Source: Cellulomonas persica (GTDB lineage: Bacteria; Actinomycetota; Actinomycetes; Actinomycetales; Cellulomonadaceae). Taken from it: DNA of 64,000 nt. The DNA lies in the NCBI RefSeq assembly GCF_007989825.1, contig NZ_BJUA01000009.1, positions 1 to 64,000 of the forward strand, written 5' to 3'. Within the stretch, counting starts at the first letter, position 1. Each line of letters begins with the position of its first letter. The position numbers and the translations under genes were made by a program. The notes below the pieces were generated by a model. The model searched no databases. It was not told the origin of the DNA and was given only the letters and a program-made list of their open reading frames with translations. Positions 24,547-32,762 of the stretch are shown here, one piece after another.

Positions 24547-26693
24547 CCACCGTCCCGTCGGCCGACGCCCGGACGACGCTGGCGCCTGCGACGAGGCCCG
24601 CAGCCACGGGGCCGGCGTCGACGACAGGGCCGGCCGCGCCGCCCGCACCGTACGGGCTCGACCCGCTGTTCCGGCCCGCGAGCATCGCGGTCGTCGGCGC
24701 GTCCGCCCAGCCCGACAAGGCCGGTCACGCGATGCTCCAGGCCCTGCGGCGGTTCCCCGGTGCGCTGCACCCGGTGAACCCACGCGGCGGCGAGATCCTC
24801 GGGCGCCCGGTCCTCACGTCGCTGCGCGAGTCCTCGGACGTGGACCTCGCGGTGCTCGTCGTCCCGCCCGTGGCCGTCCCCGCCGCGCTCGAGGACGCCG
24901 CCGCGGCCGGGGTACGCGCGGCCGTGGTGTGCGCGGGCGGGTTCGCGGAGTCCGGGCCGCAGGGCGCGGCGGTCCAGGAGCGCGCGGCGAGCGTGGCGCG
25001 CGAGGCCGGGATCAGGCTGCTCGGGCCGAACACGTCGGGCTTCATGAACCCCGTCGACCGTGTGACCGCGAACTTCATGCCGGCGGTCGCCGACCTCACG
25101 CCCGGCACCGTGAGCATCGTCGCGCAGTCCGGCGGCGTGAACCTGACCCTCGCGTTCCTGCTCGCACGCGCCGGTGTCGGGCTGCGGCTCGGCGTCGGGC
25201 TCGGCAACGCGGTCGACGTGGACTTCCCCGAGGTGCTGGACCTGCTCGCGGACGACGACGCCACCACGGCCGTCGGCCTGCACGTCGAAGGGGTCGGCGA
25301 CGGCCCGGCGCTGGTGGCCGCGCTGCGGCGCACGACCGCGCGCAAGCCCGTCGTGGCGTTCAAGGTCGGGCGCTCGGACGTCTCCGAGTTCGCCCGGTCG
25401 CACACCGGCGCGATGATCGGCTCGTACGGGGTGACGCGCGCGGCGCTCGCACAGGCGGGGGCGGTCGTCGTCGACAGCCTCGAGGAGCTCGTCGCCGCGC
25501 TCGTCGCGCTGCGTGCGGTGCGCCTGCCCGTAGCGACGCGCGTCGGCGTCGGGTTGCTCACCGGCCAGGCCGGGCCCGGGCTGGTCGTCACCGACGCGCT
25601 CGGGGCGCGTGGGATCGAGCTGCCTCCGCTCACCGCCGCGACGCAGCAGCGCCTCACCGAGCTCCTGCCGCCGCTGACGTTCCAGCGCAACCCGGTCGAC
25701 ACCGGCAGGCCGTCGCCCGAGTTCGGGCAGGTCCTGGCAGCGGTCGCGGGCGACCCCGGGATCGACGTGCTGGGGGTGTACGCGCTCGACGAGCCGGGCG
25801 CGCTCGACCCCGTCGCGGCCCTGGGCCCCGCCGCGGGTCGGGTGCTGTTCGCGACCGGCGGGCCACAGGACGCGATCGAGCAGCGAGCCGCCGCGCTGGC
25901 CGACGCCGGCATCCCGACGCTCGGCGGGCCGGGTGAGCTCGCGACCGGCCTCGCCGCGGTCGTCGCCGATGCCCGGCTGCGCGCGGTCCCGGACGCCCCG
26001 CCCGCGCCCGCCTCGCGCACGGTGGGACGAGCGCTCGACGAGCACGAGGCCAAGTCGCTGCTCGAGTCGCTCGGCGTGCGCTGCCCGGCCCGCCGCGTGG
26101 CCGACGACCGCGCGCAGGCCCACGCCGCGCTCGCGGACCTGACCCGCGACGGCGTGCGCGTCGTCGTCAAGGTGCTCGACGCCGCGGTCACGCACAAGTC
26201 CGACGTGGGCGGCGTGCACGTCGGCGTGCACGACCCCGTAGCCCTCGACCGGGCGCTCGACGCCATCGACGCGATCCCCTCCGGCACGACCGCTCCCGCG
26301 GGCGCGGACGCGTCCCGGCGCTACCTGCTCGAGGAGATGGCGGCTCCGGGCACCGAGCTGATCGTCGGCGCGGTGCGTGACCCGGCGTTCGGTCCGGTCG
26401 TCCTGCTGGGCCTGGGCGGGGTGGCCGCCGAGCTCGGCCGCGAGCCCGTGCTGCGACTCGCGCCGCTGTCGCCCGAGCGCAGCGAGGAGATGGTCCGCGC
26501 GCTGCCGTCCGCCGTGCTCGCGGGCTTCCGCGGAGCGCCGCCGGTCGACATCGCGGCCCTGGCCACCGTCCTGCGCGCGGTCGGCGACCTGATCGTCGAC
26601 CACGGCGACGTCACCGAGGTCGACCTGAACCCCGTCCGCGTGACGCCCGACGGCCCGCTCGCGCTCGACGCGCTCGTCGTGACCGAACCCTGA
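24543..26693 (+). CDS. ADP-forming acyl-CoA synthetase (acetate-CoA ligase family)
   Basis: A 716-residue one-chain ADP-forming CoA ligase. The order is a CoA-binding Rossmann domain (about 37-165; FRPASIAVVGASAQPDKAG, LLGPNTSGFMNP), succinyl-CoA-synthetase-like domains with the phosphorylatable His287 in RSHTGAMIGSYG, and an ATP-grasp domain (about 495-716; HEAKSLLESLGV, VVVKVLDAAVTHKSDVGGVHVGV in parts, EVDLNPVRV). It makes or uses acyl-CoA reversibly with ATP/ADP. Its place between an FAH hydrolase and a flavin hydroxylase implies an aryl or oxo-acid substrate. The GTG overlaps the previous stop; the N-terminus is Ala/Thr/Pro-rich. Confidence 0.83.
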   Translation: MTTVPSADARTTLAPATRPAATGPASTTGPAAPPAPYGLDPLFRPASIAVVGASAQPDKAGHAMLQALRRFPGALHPVNPRGGEILGRPVLTSLRESSDVDLAVLVVPPVAVPAALEDAAAAGVRAAVVCAGGFAESGPQGAAVQERAASVAREAGIRLLGPNTSGFMNPVDRVTANFMPAVADLTPGTVSIVAQSGGVNLTLAFLLARAGVGLRLGVGLGNAVDVDFPEVLDLLADDDATTAVGLHVEGVGDGPALVAALRRTTARKPVVAFKVGRSDVSEFARSHTGAMIGSYGVTRAALAQAGAVVVDSLEELVAALVALRAVRLPVATRVGVGLLTGQAGPGLVVTDALGARGIELPPLTAATQQRLTELLPPLTFQRNPVDTGRPSPEFGQVLAAVAGDPGIDVLGVYALDEPGALDPVAALGPAAGRVLFATGGPQDAIEQRAAALADAGIPTLGGPGELATGLAAVVADARLRAVPDAPPAPASRTVGRALDEHEAKSLLESLGVRCPARRVADDRAQAHAALADLTRDGVRVVVKVLDAAVTHKSDVGGVHVGVHDPVALDRALDAIDAIPSGTTAPAGADASRRYLLEEMAAPGTELIVGAVRDPAFGPVVLLGLGGVAAELGREPVLRLAPLSPERSEEMVRALPSAVLAGFRGAPPVDIAALATVLRAVGDLIVDHGDVTEVDLNPVRVTPDGPLALDALVVTEP

Positions 26694-26736
26694 GCAACCG
26701 AACCCTGAGCAACCGAACCCTGAACATCCGAACCCC
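26682..26736 (+). repeat. 15-bp tandem repeat straddling a stop codon
   Basis: ACCGAACCCTGAGCA occurs at 26682-26696 and again at 26697-26711. A variant ends in ACA at 26712-26726, and a partial unit TCCGAACCCC follows to 26736. The first unit contains the last codons and TGA of the CoA-ligase gene, so each copy repeats the same stop. It spaces the ligase from the next ribosome site (AGGAG at 26740) and may have arisen by slippage. Confidence 0.85.
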
Positions 26737-26749
26737 AGGCAGGAGAGAC

Positions 26750-27997
26750 ATGTCCGCAGTGAGCCCGCAGCCCGTCGTCCGTGCCGACGGCCGGTCCACG
26801 GACGTCCTCGTCGTCGGCGCCGGGCCCGTCGGGCTGACCGCGGCGCTCGCGCTGCGCGCCTACGGGCTGCCCGTCACCGTGCTCGAGGCCGGTGCGCAGG
26901 GACGTCAGCGGCCCGGGAGCCGCGCGATCTTCACGCACAGCCAGACGCTGCAGATCCTCGACCGGATCAGCCCCGGGCTGGGTGCCGAGCTGTACGAGCA
27001 CGGCGTGTACTGGAACACCCAGCGCACGTTCTACGAGGGCCGCGAGGTCTACGCCAAGACGTACCCGGACCCGCCCGCCGGGGTGTACCCGCACTTCACG
27101 AGCCTGCCGCAGGTGCAGATCGAGGCGTACCTGTACGACCGCGCGGTCGCCGCGGGTGTGCGGTTCGCGTGGGAGCAGGACGTCGCGCAGGTCGAGACGG
27201 ACGACGACGGGGTCGTGCTCACCACGGCGGCGGGCACGCGGTGGGAGGCGGCGTACGTCGTCGGCGCCGACGGCTCGCGCTCGGCGGTGCGCAAGCAGGT
27301 CGGCGCGCGCATGGAGGGCAGCAAGGACGACGGGTGGTACGTCGTCGTCGACGTCGCCGAGCTCGAGCACCCGACCCTGCCGCGCGAGCGGCACTTCCAC
27401 TACGCGCACCCGGCCGTCGGCGGGCGCAACGTGCTCGTCGTGCCGTTCGCCGGTGGGTACCGCGTCGACCTGCAGCTCGTGACCGACGACGACCCCGACG
27501 AGCTCGCGTCGCCCGACGGGGTGCGCGCGTGGCTCGACGCGGTGCTGCCGCGCGGCTACGCCGACCGCACCACGTGGGTGTCCACCTACCAGTTCCTGCA
27601 GCTCGTGGCGCACGACTTCGCCGACCCGCACCGGCGCGTGCTGCTCGTCGGCGAGGCCGCGCACCTGTTCGCGCCGTTCGGCGCGCGCGGCCTCAACTCC
27701 GGGGTGCCGGATGCGGAGGCCGCGGCCATCGCGATCGCCGCGGCGTCCCGCGCGACCGGCGCCGCGGCGCGCACGCCCGTCGAGGCGTTCGCGCTCGCTC
27801 GTCGGTCGGCGGCCCTGTTCAACCGCGACGCGGCCGGGGAGGCCCTCGCGCACCTGCGTCCCGACGACGAGGCCGCGGCCCGGATCCGCGCGGCGGCCGA
27901 GCGTGCCCCGGACGACGAGGCCGCGTCGGTCTGGCTCGAGAAGGCGCCCTACGGCCCGCGCGGCGTGCATTGCGCGCAGACGCCGTACCGCTACTGA
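26750..27997 (+). CDS. FAD-dependent aromatic hydroxylase (PheA/TfdB family)
   Basis: Flavoprotein monooxygenase of 415 residues. It has the FAD motif VVGAGPVGLTAALAL (about 22-36), the substrate-side RPGSRAIFTHSQTLQIL, the middle motif YVVGADGSRSAVRKQVG and the second flavin motif RVLLVGEAAHLFAPFGARGLNSG. The order and spacing match phenol-hydroxylase/MhpA-like enzymes that hydroxylate phenols or hydroxyphenyl acids. It lacks the C-terminal thioredoxin-like domain of longer PheA members. AGGAG lies five bases before the ATG. It is the last gene of the PaaX-2 operon, followed by a strong bidirectional terminator. Confidence 0.82.
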   Translation: MSAVSPQPVVRADGRSTDVLVVGAGPVGLTAALALRAYGLPVTVLEAGAQGRQRPGSRAIFTHSQTLQILDRISPGLGAELYEHGVYWNTQRTFYEGREVYAKTYPDPPAGVYPHFTSLPQVQIEAYLYDRAVAAGVRFAWEQDVAQVETDDDGVVLTTAAGTRWEAAYVVGADGSRSAVRKQVGARMEGSKDDGWYVVVDVAELEHPTLPRERHFHYAHPAVGGRNVLVVPFAGGYRVDLQLVTDDDPDELASPDGVRAWLDAVLPRGYADRTTWVSTYQFLQLVAHDFADPHRRVLLVGEAAHLFAPFGARGLNSGVPDAEAAAIAIAAASRATGAAARTPVEAFALARRSAALFNRDAAGEALAHLRPDDEAAARIRAAAERAPDDEAASVWLEKAPYGPRGVHCAQTPYRY

Positions 27998-28023
27998 TCC
28001 GCCCGCTGCCGGTCCGCGCGACG

Positions 28024-28090
28024 GACCGTCCGCTGCTGACCGGTCCGCTGCTGCTGGCGGTCCGCTGCTGCTGGCCGGTCCGCTGCTGCT
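28024..28090 (+). repeat. 17-18 bp tandem repeat after monooxygenase gene
   Basis: One short and three full units of GRCCGGTCCGCTGCTGCT run at 28024-28037, 28038-28055, 28056-28072 and 28073-28090. They lie wholly in the intergenic space before the terminator. CTG-rich runs can form hairpins. No coding role is seen. Confidence 0.75.
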
Positions 28091-28132
28091 GACCGCCCGC
28101 GCCACCGCCGACCACCGCGGGCCGGGTGCAGC

Positions 28133-28175
28133 GAGGCCCCCGCGGGAGCACGATGTGCGCTCCCGCGGGGGCCTC
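28133..28175. terminator. bidirectional hairpin terminator
   Basis: A 17-base perfect stem (GAGGCCCCCGCGGGAGC at 28133-28149 and its complement at 28159-28175) encloses a 9-base loop. It lies between the convergent monooxygenase and xylanase genes. There is no T-run, as is usual in such GC-rich genomes. Confidence 0.8.
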
Positions 28176-28193
28176 GTCGGTGTCAGCCGGCCG

Positions 28194-30128
28194 TCACGGC
28201 CTGGGGTGCGGCGGCTTCGGCGGGGCAGGCTTCGGCGGCACCGGCTTCGGGTGGTGCGGCTTGTGCAGCTGGAGCTGGTCGATCGCGCGCTCCAGCTCGG
28301 CCGTCGCCCTGTTCACCTTGGCCTGCGATGCGCCCTTGGCGAGCGCGGCCTTGGCGTTCCCCAGCGCCTTGCGCACCGCCGCGGCGCTCTTCGGCGTGTA
28401 CGTGCGCAGGTCGATCGCCTTCGCGTGCGCGATCGTCGCCTGGAGCGTCGAGGTGTCGGTGATCTGCCCGCGGATGCCCAGCCAGCGCTCCGGATCGGCG
28501 ACGGCGACCGCCGCGAGCTTCTCGGAGAAGTCGCTGTTGAAGATCTGCGGGTTGTGCGTCGCGCGCCAGCTCAGCTGGTCCGTCAGACCCCAGAACGTGA
28601 CACGGTGGATGTACGTCGAGTACTTCTTGTAGACGGCGAAGTACTCGGCGAACCGCTGGGCCTGGATCTTCTCCAGCTCGGCACGGTTGGTGATCTTGCC
28701 GACCCAGTACGTGAACCCGTCACGCGAGATCCGGTCCTTGACCGACGGGTCGGTCAGGTCGCGGTACTGCGAGCGGTCGTCGCCCTCGGGCTGGCCGTTC
28801 CACGCCTCCCAGACCTGCGTGTCGAGCTCGCTGATGTCGGCGGTCAGGCCCGCCTCGGTGATGAGCTGCAGCGAGCGCTCGACGGATGCGTGGTCCGAGC
28901 ACGCCCCGGGCTGCCACTCCTGCGCGTCGTCGTCGACGACCTTGCGCAGCTGGGTGTGGTCGGAGCACGCGAACGCCGGCGTCTGGTTGATGTAGTTGTG
29001 CGACTGCAGGCCGATGCTCTCGATGAGCGGCCGCTCGTCCCGGGGGTTCTCGGCGGCGTAGCGGGCGTTGAGGTCCTTGGCCATCGTGACGATCGCCTCG
29101 CCCTTGCCCTCGGACTGGAAGACGTTGAAGTCGTTGTAGACGAGGCGCTGCTCGGGCCCGTACTTCCGGGCGAAGACGAACGCGTCGTAGATGAAGTCGG
29201 CCGGGCTCTCACCGGCCGCGGTGTCGGCGCCGTTGGCGTACGCCGCATACCAGTTCGACCAGCCGCCGTTCGGGCCGCCGCGCAGGAAGTCACGCCAGTC
29301 CTGCGTGGCCGGGTCGAACTCGTCGAGCCCGTCGACGAACGCCTCGTTGACGACGTCCCACGAGACCGTGCGGCCCTTGAAGTGCGTGAGGACGGCCTTG
29401 ATGTAGCGCTCCATGTTGGCGCGCGCGAGCTCGCGGGTCCCGCCGGTCGGGCCGGAGTTGATGCGGGCCGGGGACTGGCCGTGCCAGACGAGCACGTGGC
29501 CGTGGACCTTCTTGTGCTTGGCGAGCGTCTGGTCGACGAACGCGTCAGCAGCCGCGAACGTGAACGTGAACTCGCCCGTGACGGGGTCGATGTTGGCGTT
29601 CGGCAGCAGCTGGTCCGGCTTCATGTTGTTCTCGGCCGTCATCGCGCTGTAGTGCCGGTCGACCGTCGCGACGTTCGGCGAGCCGGCCGCGTACGTCTGC
29701 GGGCCGGAGTAGATGTTCCCCACGTCGAAGTAGTCGCGGTAGACGTCCTTGAGCGGCTTGATCGCGGGCCGGAACGAGGTGGTCAGGACCACGTCGTTCT
29801 CGGGCATCGTGAACGAGTCGACCCGCGCGCCGATCCACTCGAGCTGCGTCGACGTCCACCCGCCCCACACCTGCCCCTTCTTCGGGGTCGCGGTGAGCTG
29901 GACGGTCTCACCCGGCTCGTAGCTGCCCGCGCCGCTGACGGTGCCGCCGTGACCGGTGACCTTGATCCGCACGTCGAACCCGTCGTCGGCGCTCGCGCTC
30001 TGCGCAGGTAGGGCGACGCCGGCGGCGACGAGGAAGCCGGCGACCGCCGCCCCCGCCCATCGCGCCGGACGGCGCCGCGGCGCCGTTCCTGGTCCGTCCT
30101 CACGTCGTCGTGTGACAAGCCCTGTCAT
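28194..30128 (-). CDS. secreted GH10 endo-1,4-beta-xylanase
   Basis: Cleaves beta-1,4-xylan outside the cell. The 644-residue protein has a signal peptide (about 1-48), an InlB/Flg_new-like beta repeat (about 50-118; VTGHGGTVSGAGSYEPGETV, MPENDVVLTTSFRP), then the GH10 barrel. The acid/base is Glu262 in WDVVNEAFVDG and the nucleophile is Glu434 in ISELDTQVW; HVLVWHGQSP and FWGLTDQLSWR are further family landmarks. It ends with a FIVAR-like three-helix domain (about 552-615) and a Lys/His/Pro tail (KPVPPKPAPPKPPHPRP). No CBM is present. The ATG has GAGAGGAA seven bases upstream. Confidence 0.92.
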   Translation of the reverse strand: MTGLVTRRREDGPGTAPRRRPARWAGAAVAGFLVAAGVALPAQSASADDGFDVRIKVTGHGGTVSGAGSYEPGETVQLTATPKKGQVWGGWTSTQLEWIGARVDSFTMPENDVVLTTSFRPAIKPLKDVYRDYFDVGNIYSGPQTYAAGSPNVATVDRHYSAMTAENNMKPDQLLPNANIDPVTGEFTFTFAAADAFVDQTLAKHKKVHGHVLVWHGQSPARINSGPTGGTRELARANMERYIKAVLTHFKGRTVSWDVVNEAFVDGLDEFDPATQDWRDFLRGGPNGGWSNWYAAYANGADTAAGESPADFIYDAFVFARKYGPEQRLVYNDFNVFQSEGKGEAIVTMAKDLNARYAAENPRDERPLIESIGLQSHNYINQTPAFACSDHTQLRKVVDDDAQEWQPGACSDHASVERSLQLITEAGLTADISELDTQVWEAWNGQPEGDDRSQYRDLTDPSVKDRISRDGFTYWVGKITNRAELEKIQAQRFAEYFAVYKKYSTYIHRVTFWGLTDQLSWRATHNPQIFNSDFSEKLAAVAVADPERWLGIRGQITDTSTLQATIAHAKAIDLRTYTPKSAAAVRKALGNAKAALAKGASQAKVNRATAELERAIDQLQLHKPHHPKPVPPKPAPPKPPHPRP

Positions 30129-30651
30129 AGACCCGTTCCTCTCGCTGGCACCGCTCGGAGCCGGGGGTGGCGATCAGGCGATCGGAGGTGAACAGCGACC
30201 AACCCACCTGTCCGGCATCTGTCTGGCGTCCTTCGCCGTGCGACCGAGACTTTCGACGACGAGAGCCTCTGCCAAGAGCGCACGAGCACGACCCAGGCAC
30301 ATCTCCATCGATGCAGAAGCGTCCTCATCGACGCAGCGTTCCTAGCCCGTACGGGTGACACGCTAGGTATCGCCCCGGGGGTCGTCAAGGCGAGACAGCG
30401 CCCGGGCGTGGTGACGAGAGCCCGTGTACGACGCCCGGTCGCGCGGACCTGAAGTTGCGTCCGGAGCACCGACAGGCCTGCGTCGAACGCGACGAGAGAG
30501 CTCGCCTCGGCGTATGCGCGGCGGCCCACGGACCGCCTAGGTCGAGGCTCTGCTTGGACTACTCGGGCGAGGAGCGGTGCTGCTGATGCCCGATCGCGCG
30601 TTCGCGCGGACCTTGACGTTTACCTGTGACGTCTAGAATCTTGTACCTGTT
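30129..30651. other. gene-free interval upstream of the xylanase
   Basis: I find no protein-like frame in these 523 bases on either strand. Base composition looks slightly less GC-rich than the neighbours. Visible structure: a near direct repeat CATCGAYGCAG (starting near 30307 and 30327), and the 10-base palindrome CCCGTACGGG at 30346-30355. These could be control sites for the xylanase. The last 40 bases hold the promoter of the MNT gene. Confidence 0.5.
30613..30650 (+). promoter_or_regulatory. promoter with paired repeats upstream of MNT/HEPN module
   Basis: TTGACG (30613-30618) and TAGAAT (30634-30639) can serve as -35 and -10 with a short 15-base spacer. This would start transcription only a few bases before the ATG at 30652. 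TTTACCTGT (30619-30627) and TGTACCTGT (30642-30650) are direct repeats 23 bases apart that bracket the -10 box, as expected for autoregulation by the winged-helix N-terminus of the first protein. Confidence 0.5.
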
Positions 30652-31251
30652 ATGCGAACTCCGCCGCCAGCGCTGCTTCCCATCCTGCGTTCGCAGGTGC
30701 AAGGCAGGCTTCTCGCGCTGCTCTACCTCCATCCTGAGGTCGAGTACAGCATCACCGACGCCGCAGCCGGCACAGGCGCATCGGTCAAGGCTGCCCACCA
30801 GGAGATCTCCCGTCTCGTCGAGGCCGGCTTGCTCACCGACCGCCGCGCCGGCACCTCTCGTCTGGTGCGCGCCGCAGTCGACTCCCCGCTCGCGCGCCCG
30901 CTGACCGACCTGCTCGCACTGACGTACGGACCGCTGCCGGTGCTCACCACCGCGCTGTCCGGGCTGCGCGGAGCCGAGACCGCCTACATCTACGGATCGT
31001 GGGCTGCTCGGTACAACGGAGAGCCGGGGCCGCCGCCGGCCGACGTCGACGTCATCGTCGTCGGAGACGTCGATGTGGACGACCTCGACGAGCGCGCCCG
31101 CCGGGCCGAGAAGATCCTGCGGCGGGAGGTCAACGTGCGTCGCGTCCGGCCCGAGACGTGGGCGGACGGGACTGACCCGTTCGTCTCCACGGTCCGGGCC
31201 CGACCCAAGGTTGCGGTGCCCCTCGACGAACAGGAGCAGGTTGACGCATGA
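30652..31251 (+). CDS. winged-helix plus minimal nucleotidyltransferase (MNT) protein
   Basis: A 199-residue protein. The N-terminal winged helix (about 5-75; SQVQGRLLALLYLHPEVEYSI, AAHQEISRLVEAGLLTDRR) is followed by a minimal nucleotidyltransferase domain (about 85-190) with the loop YIYGSWAARYNG and the metal motif ADVDVIVVGDV. MNT proteins of HEPN/MNT (type VII) toxin-antitoxin pairs transfer AMP to their HEPN partner. The HEPN gene follows with an ATGA overlap, as in that arrangement. The HTH suggests the pair represses its own promoter. The module may be inactive because the HEPN frame is broken. Confidence 0.75.
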   Translation: MRTPPPALLPILRSQVQGRLLALLYLHPEVEYSITDAAAGTGASVKAAHQEISRLVEAGLLTDRRAGTSRLVRAAVDSPLARPLTDLLALTYGPLPVLTTALSGLRGAETAYIYGSWAARYNGEPGPPPADVDVIVVGDVDVDDLDERARRAEKILRREVNVRRVRPETWADGTDPFVSTVRARPKVAVPLDEQEQVDA

Positions 31252-31711
31252 GGTGGGAGCAAGGGCGCGCAGACATCGACGCGCTCATCGCCGACGGGCA
31301 TATCGAACGAGTGCCGGCGAGTCGTGAGCACGGGACAGGCTCGTGGAGCAGGCTGGCCGGCACCTGACATCGGCGGAAGCCACGGCCGACGGCGACCCGG
31401 AGGGCGCCTACGGCGTGCTGTACGACGCCGGACGCAAGGCCTTGTGGGCCGTCCTGGCCAACGAAGGGCTGCGCCCCACCACCCGAGGTGGGCACCTGGC
31501 CGTCTACCGAGCTGTGCTTGCGCAGCTCGACCCGCCGATGGGTGCCACGCTGCGGCCGTTCGATCGGATGCGACGTCAGCGGCACGCTGCGGAGTACCCC
31601 GCGGCGGACACCCCCGCGCTGTCGAGCCAGGATGTCCTCGACGACCTGCCGAAGATCCGCGCGATCGTCGATCTGGCGACCCGTGTCCTGGACACGATGG
31701 GGGTCTACTGA
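31248..31711 (+). pseudogene. HEPN-domain protein, interrupted by a frameshift near 31333
   Basis: Translation from ATG 31248 gives a typical HEPN N-terminus (MRWEQGRADIDALIADGHIE, then PASREH), but the frame ends at 31370. The rest, starting RLVEQAGRHLTSAEATADGD and ending TRVLDTMGVY, is in the next frame and alone would begin at GTG 31343. Inserting one base in GAGCACGGGACAGG (31326-31339) restores one continuous HEPN protein of about 154 residues. The C-terminal half keeps the charged motif RMRRQRHAAEYP, where RNase HEPN proteins carry their active site. This is either a decayed toxin, an assembly indel, or a truncated protein restarted at GTG. Confidence 0.7.
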
Positions 31712-31820
31712 CCGGCTGCCGTGCGCCGCGCCCGAGACCTCGGTGTCCGGGTGCGGCGCGCTTCCGGGCTGCGTACAGGGAAGACCCGTATGGTCTGACG
31801 AGGCCGGCGCCGTCGGGCCG

Positions 31821-32627
31821 TTACGCCGTGAGCGTGCGGAACGAGTCGGCGGCGGCGACGAGCTCGACCGGGACCTCGGGCACGAGCTCGCGCAACCAGC
31901 GGGCGTACTCCGCCATCCCCTCCTGCTCGGAGGGCACGTGCCCCACGACGACGACGCCCGCGCACAGCCCCGCGGTGACCGCGTCGGCGGCGTACTCGCC
32001 GGTCTCCCACTCGTGCGCCTCGCCGATGACGATCACGTCGACGTCGGGCCGGGCGAGCAGGTGCCGGTTGCGCTCGAACCCGACGAAGCCGGGCTGCATC
32101 CCGACGACGGAGACGGGCGAACCCGGGTCGCCGACGTAGCGCAGCGCGCGCGCACCGAGCGCGTCGGCGACGTGTGCGGCGAGCGCGCCGAGCGTCGTCG
32201 GCGGCAGGTCGTAGACCTCGTGGTCACCGGCACGGGCGCGCTCGAGCCAGCCGAGGGCGCGCGCGACGCCCGTCTGGATCCCGTCGGGCTCGCGGTCGTG
32301 CCACGCGTCGTGCTGGTGCAGCACGACGAGCCCGTGCTCGGCCACGAACGCTGACTTCGCCGCGAACACCGGGTCGCGGTCGGACGCCAGCGCCTCGTCG
32401 GACGCGCCGTGGTGGTCGAAGTACAGCGGCTCGTGCGTGACGACGAGGTCCAGCCCGCGCGCGGCGGCGCGCTGCAGCACGTCGAGCGTCGCCATCATCG
32501 TCACCGCGACCCCGCGCACCGGGGCGTCCGGGTCCCCCGCCAGGAAGCCGTCGACCGTCGTCGCCCGGGGCGGCACCCCCATGTGCGCGCCGATCCGCTC
32601 CGCCACCTGCCGCGCCGTCACCGTCAC
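31821..32627 (-). CDS. Nif3-like dinuclear metal centre protein
   Basis: A 268-residue protein of the Nif3/YbgI family. Metal-ligand segments are [17 protein letters not shown] at the N-terminal half and [19 protein letters not shown] near the C-terminus; [16 protein letters not shown] adds conserved His/Asp. YbgI-type proteins bind two metal ions and form toroidal hexamers; a GTP cyclohydrolase-like activity has been proposed for the family, but the role remains uncertain. Several GTG codons are possible starts; 32627 is chosen with an AGGG site upstream. It is transcribed away from the cold-shock gene. Confidence 0.78.
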   Translation of the reverse strand: MTVTARQVAERIGAHMGVPPRATTVDGFLAGDPDAPVRGVAVTMMATLDVLQRAAARGLDLVVTHEPLYFDHHGASDEALASDRDPVFAAKSAFVAEHGLVVLHQHDAWHDREPDGIQTGVARALGWLERARAGDHEVYDLPPTTLGALAAHVADALGARALRYVGDPGSPVSVVGMQPGFVGFERNRHLLARPDVDVIVIGEAHEWETGEYAADAVTAGLCAGVVVVGHVPSEQEGMAEYARWLRELVPEVPVELVAAADSFRTLTA

Positions 32628-32762
32628 GCGCGTCACCCTAGTGGCCCGCGTGACGGCCCCGGACGCGCGCACAGCGGACGACGAGCGCGCCTCCCGTCTC
32701 GCGACGCGCTCCAGCCGGGGGACACTGGAGGTCGCAACATCTGCTTCGACGAGGAGTCCACC

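Noticed and set aside
30129..30529. Possible small gene upstream of the xylanase on the minus strand
   Set aside because: The frame has no ribosome site, no recognisable pattern and Arg-rich shadow composition; treated as intergenic.
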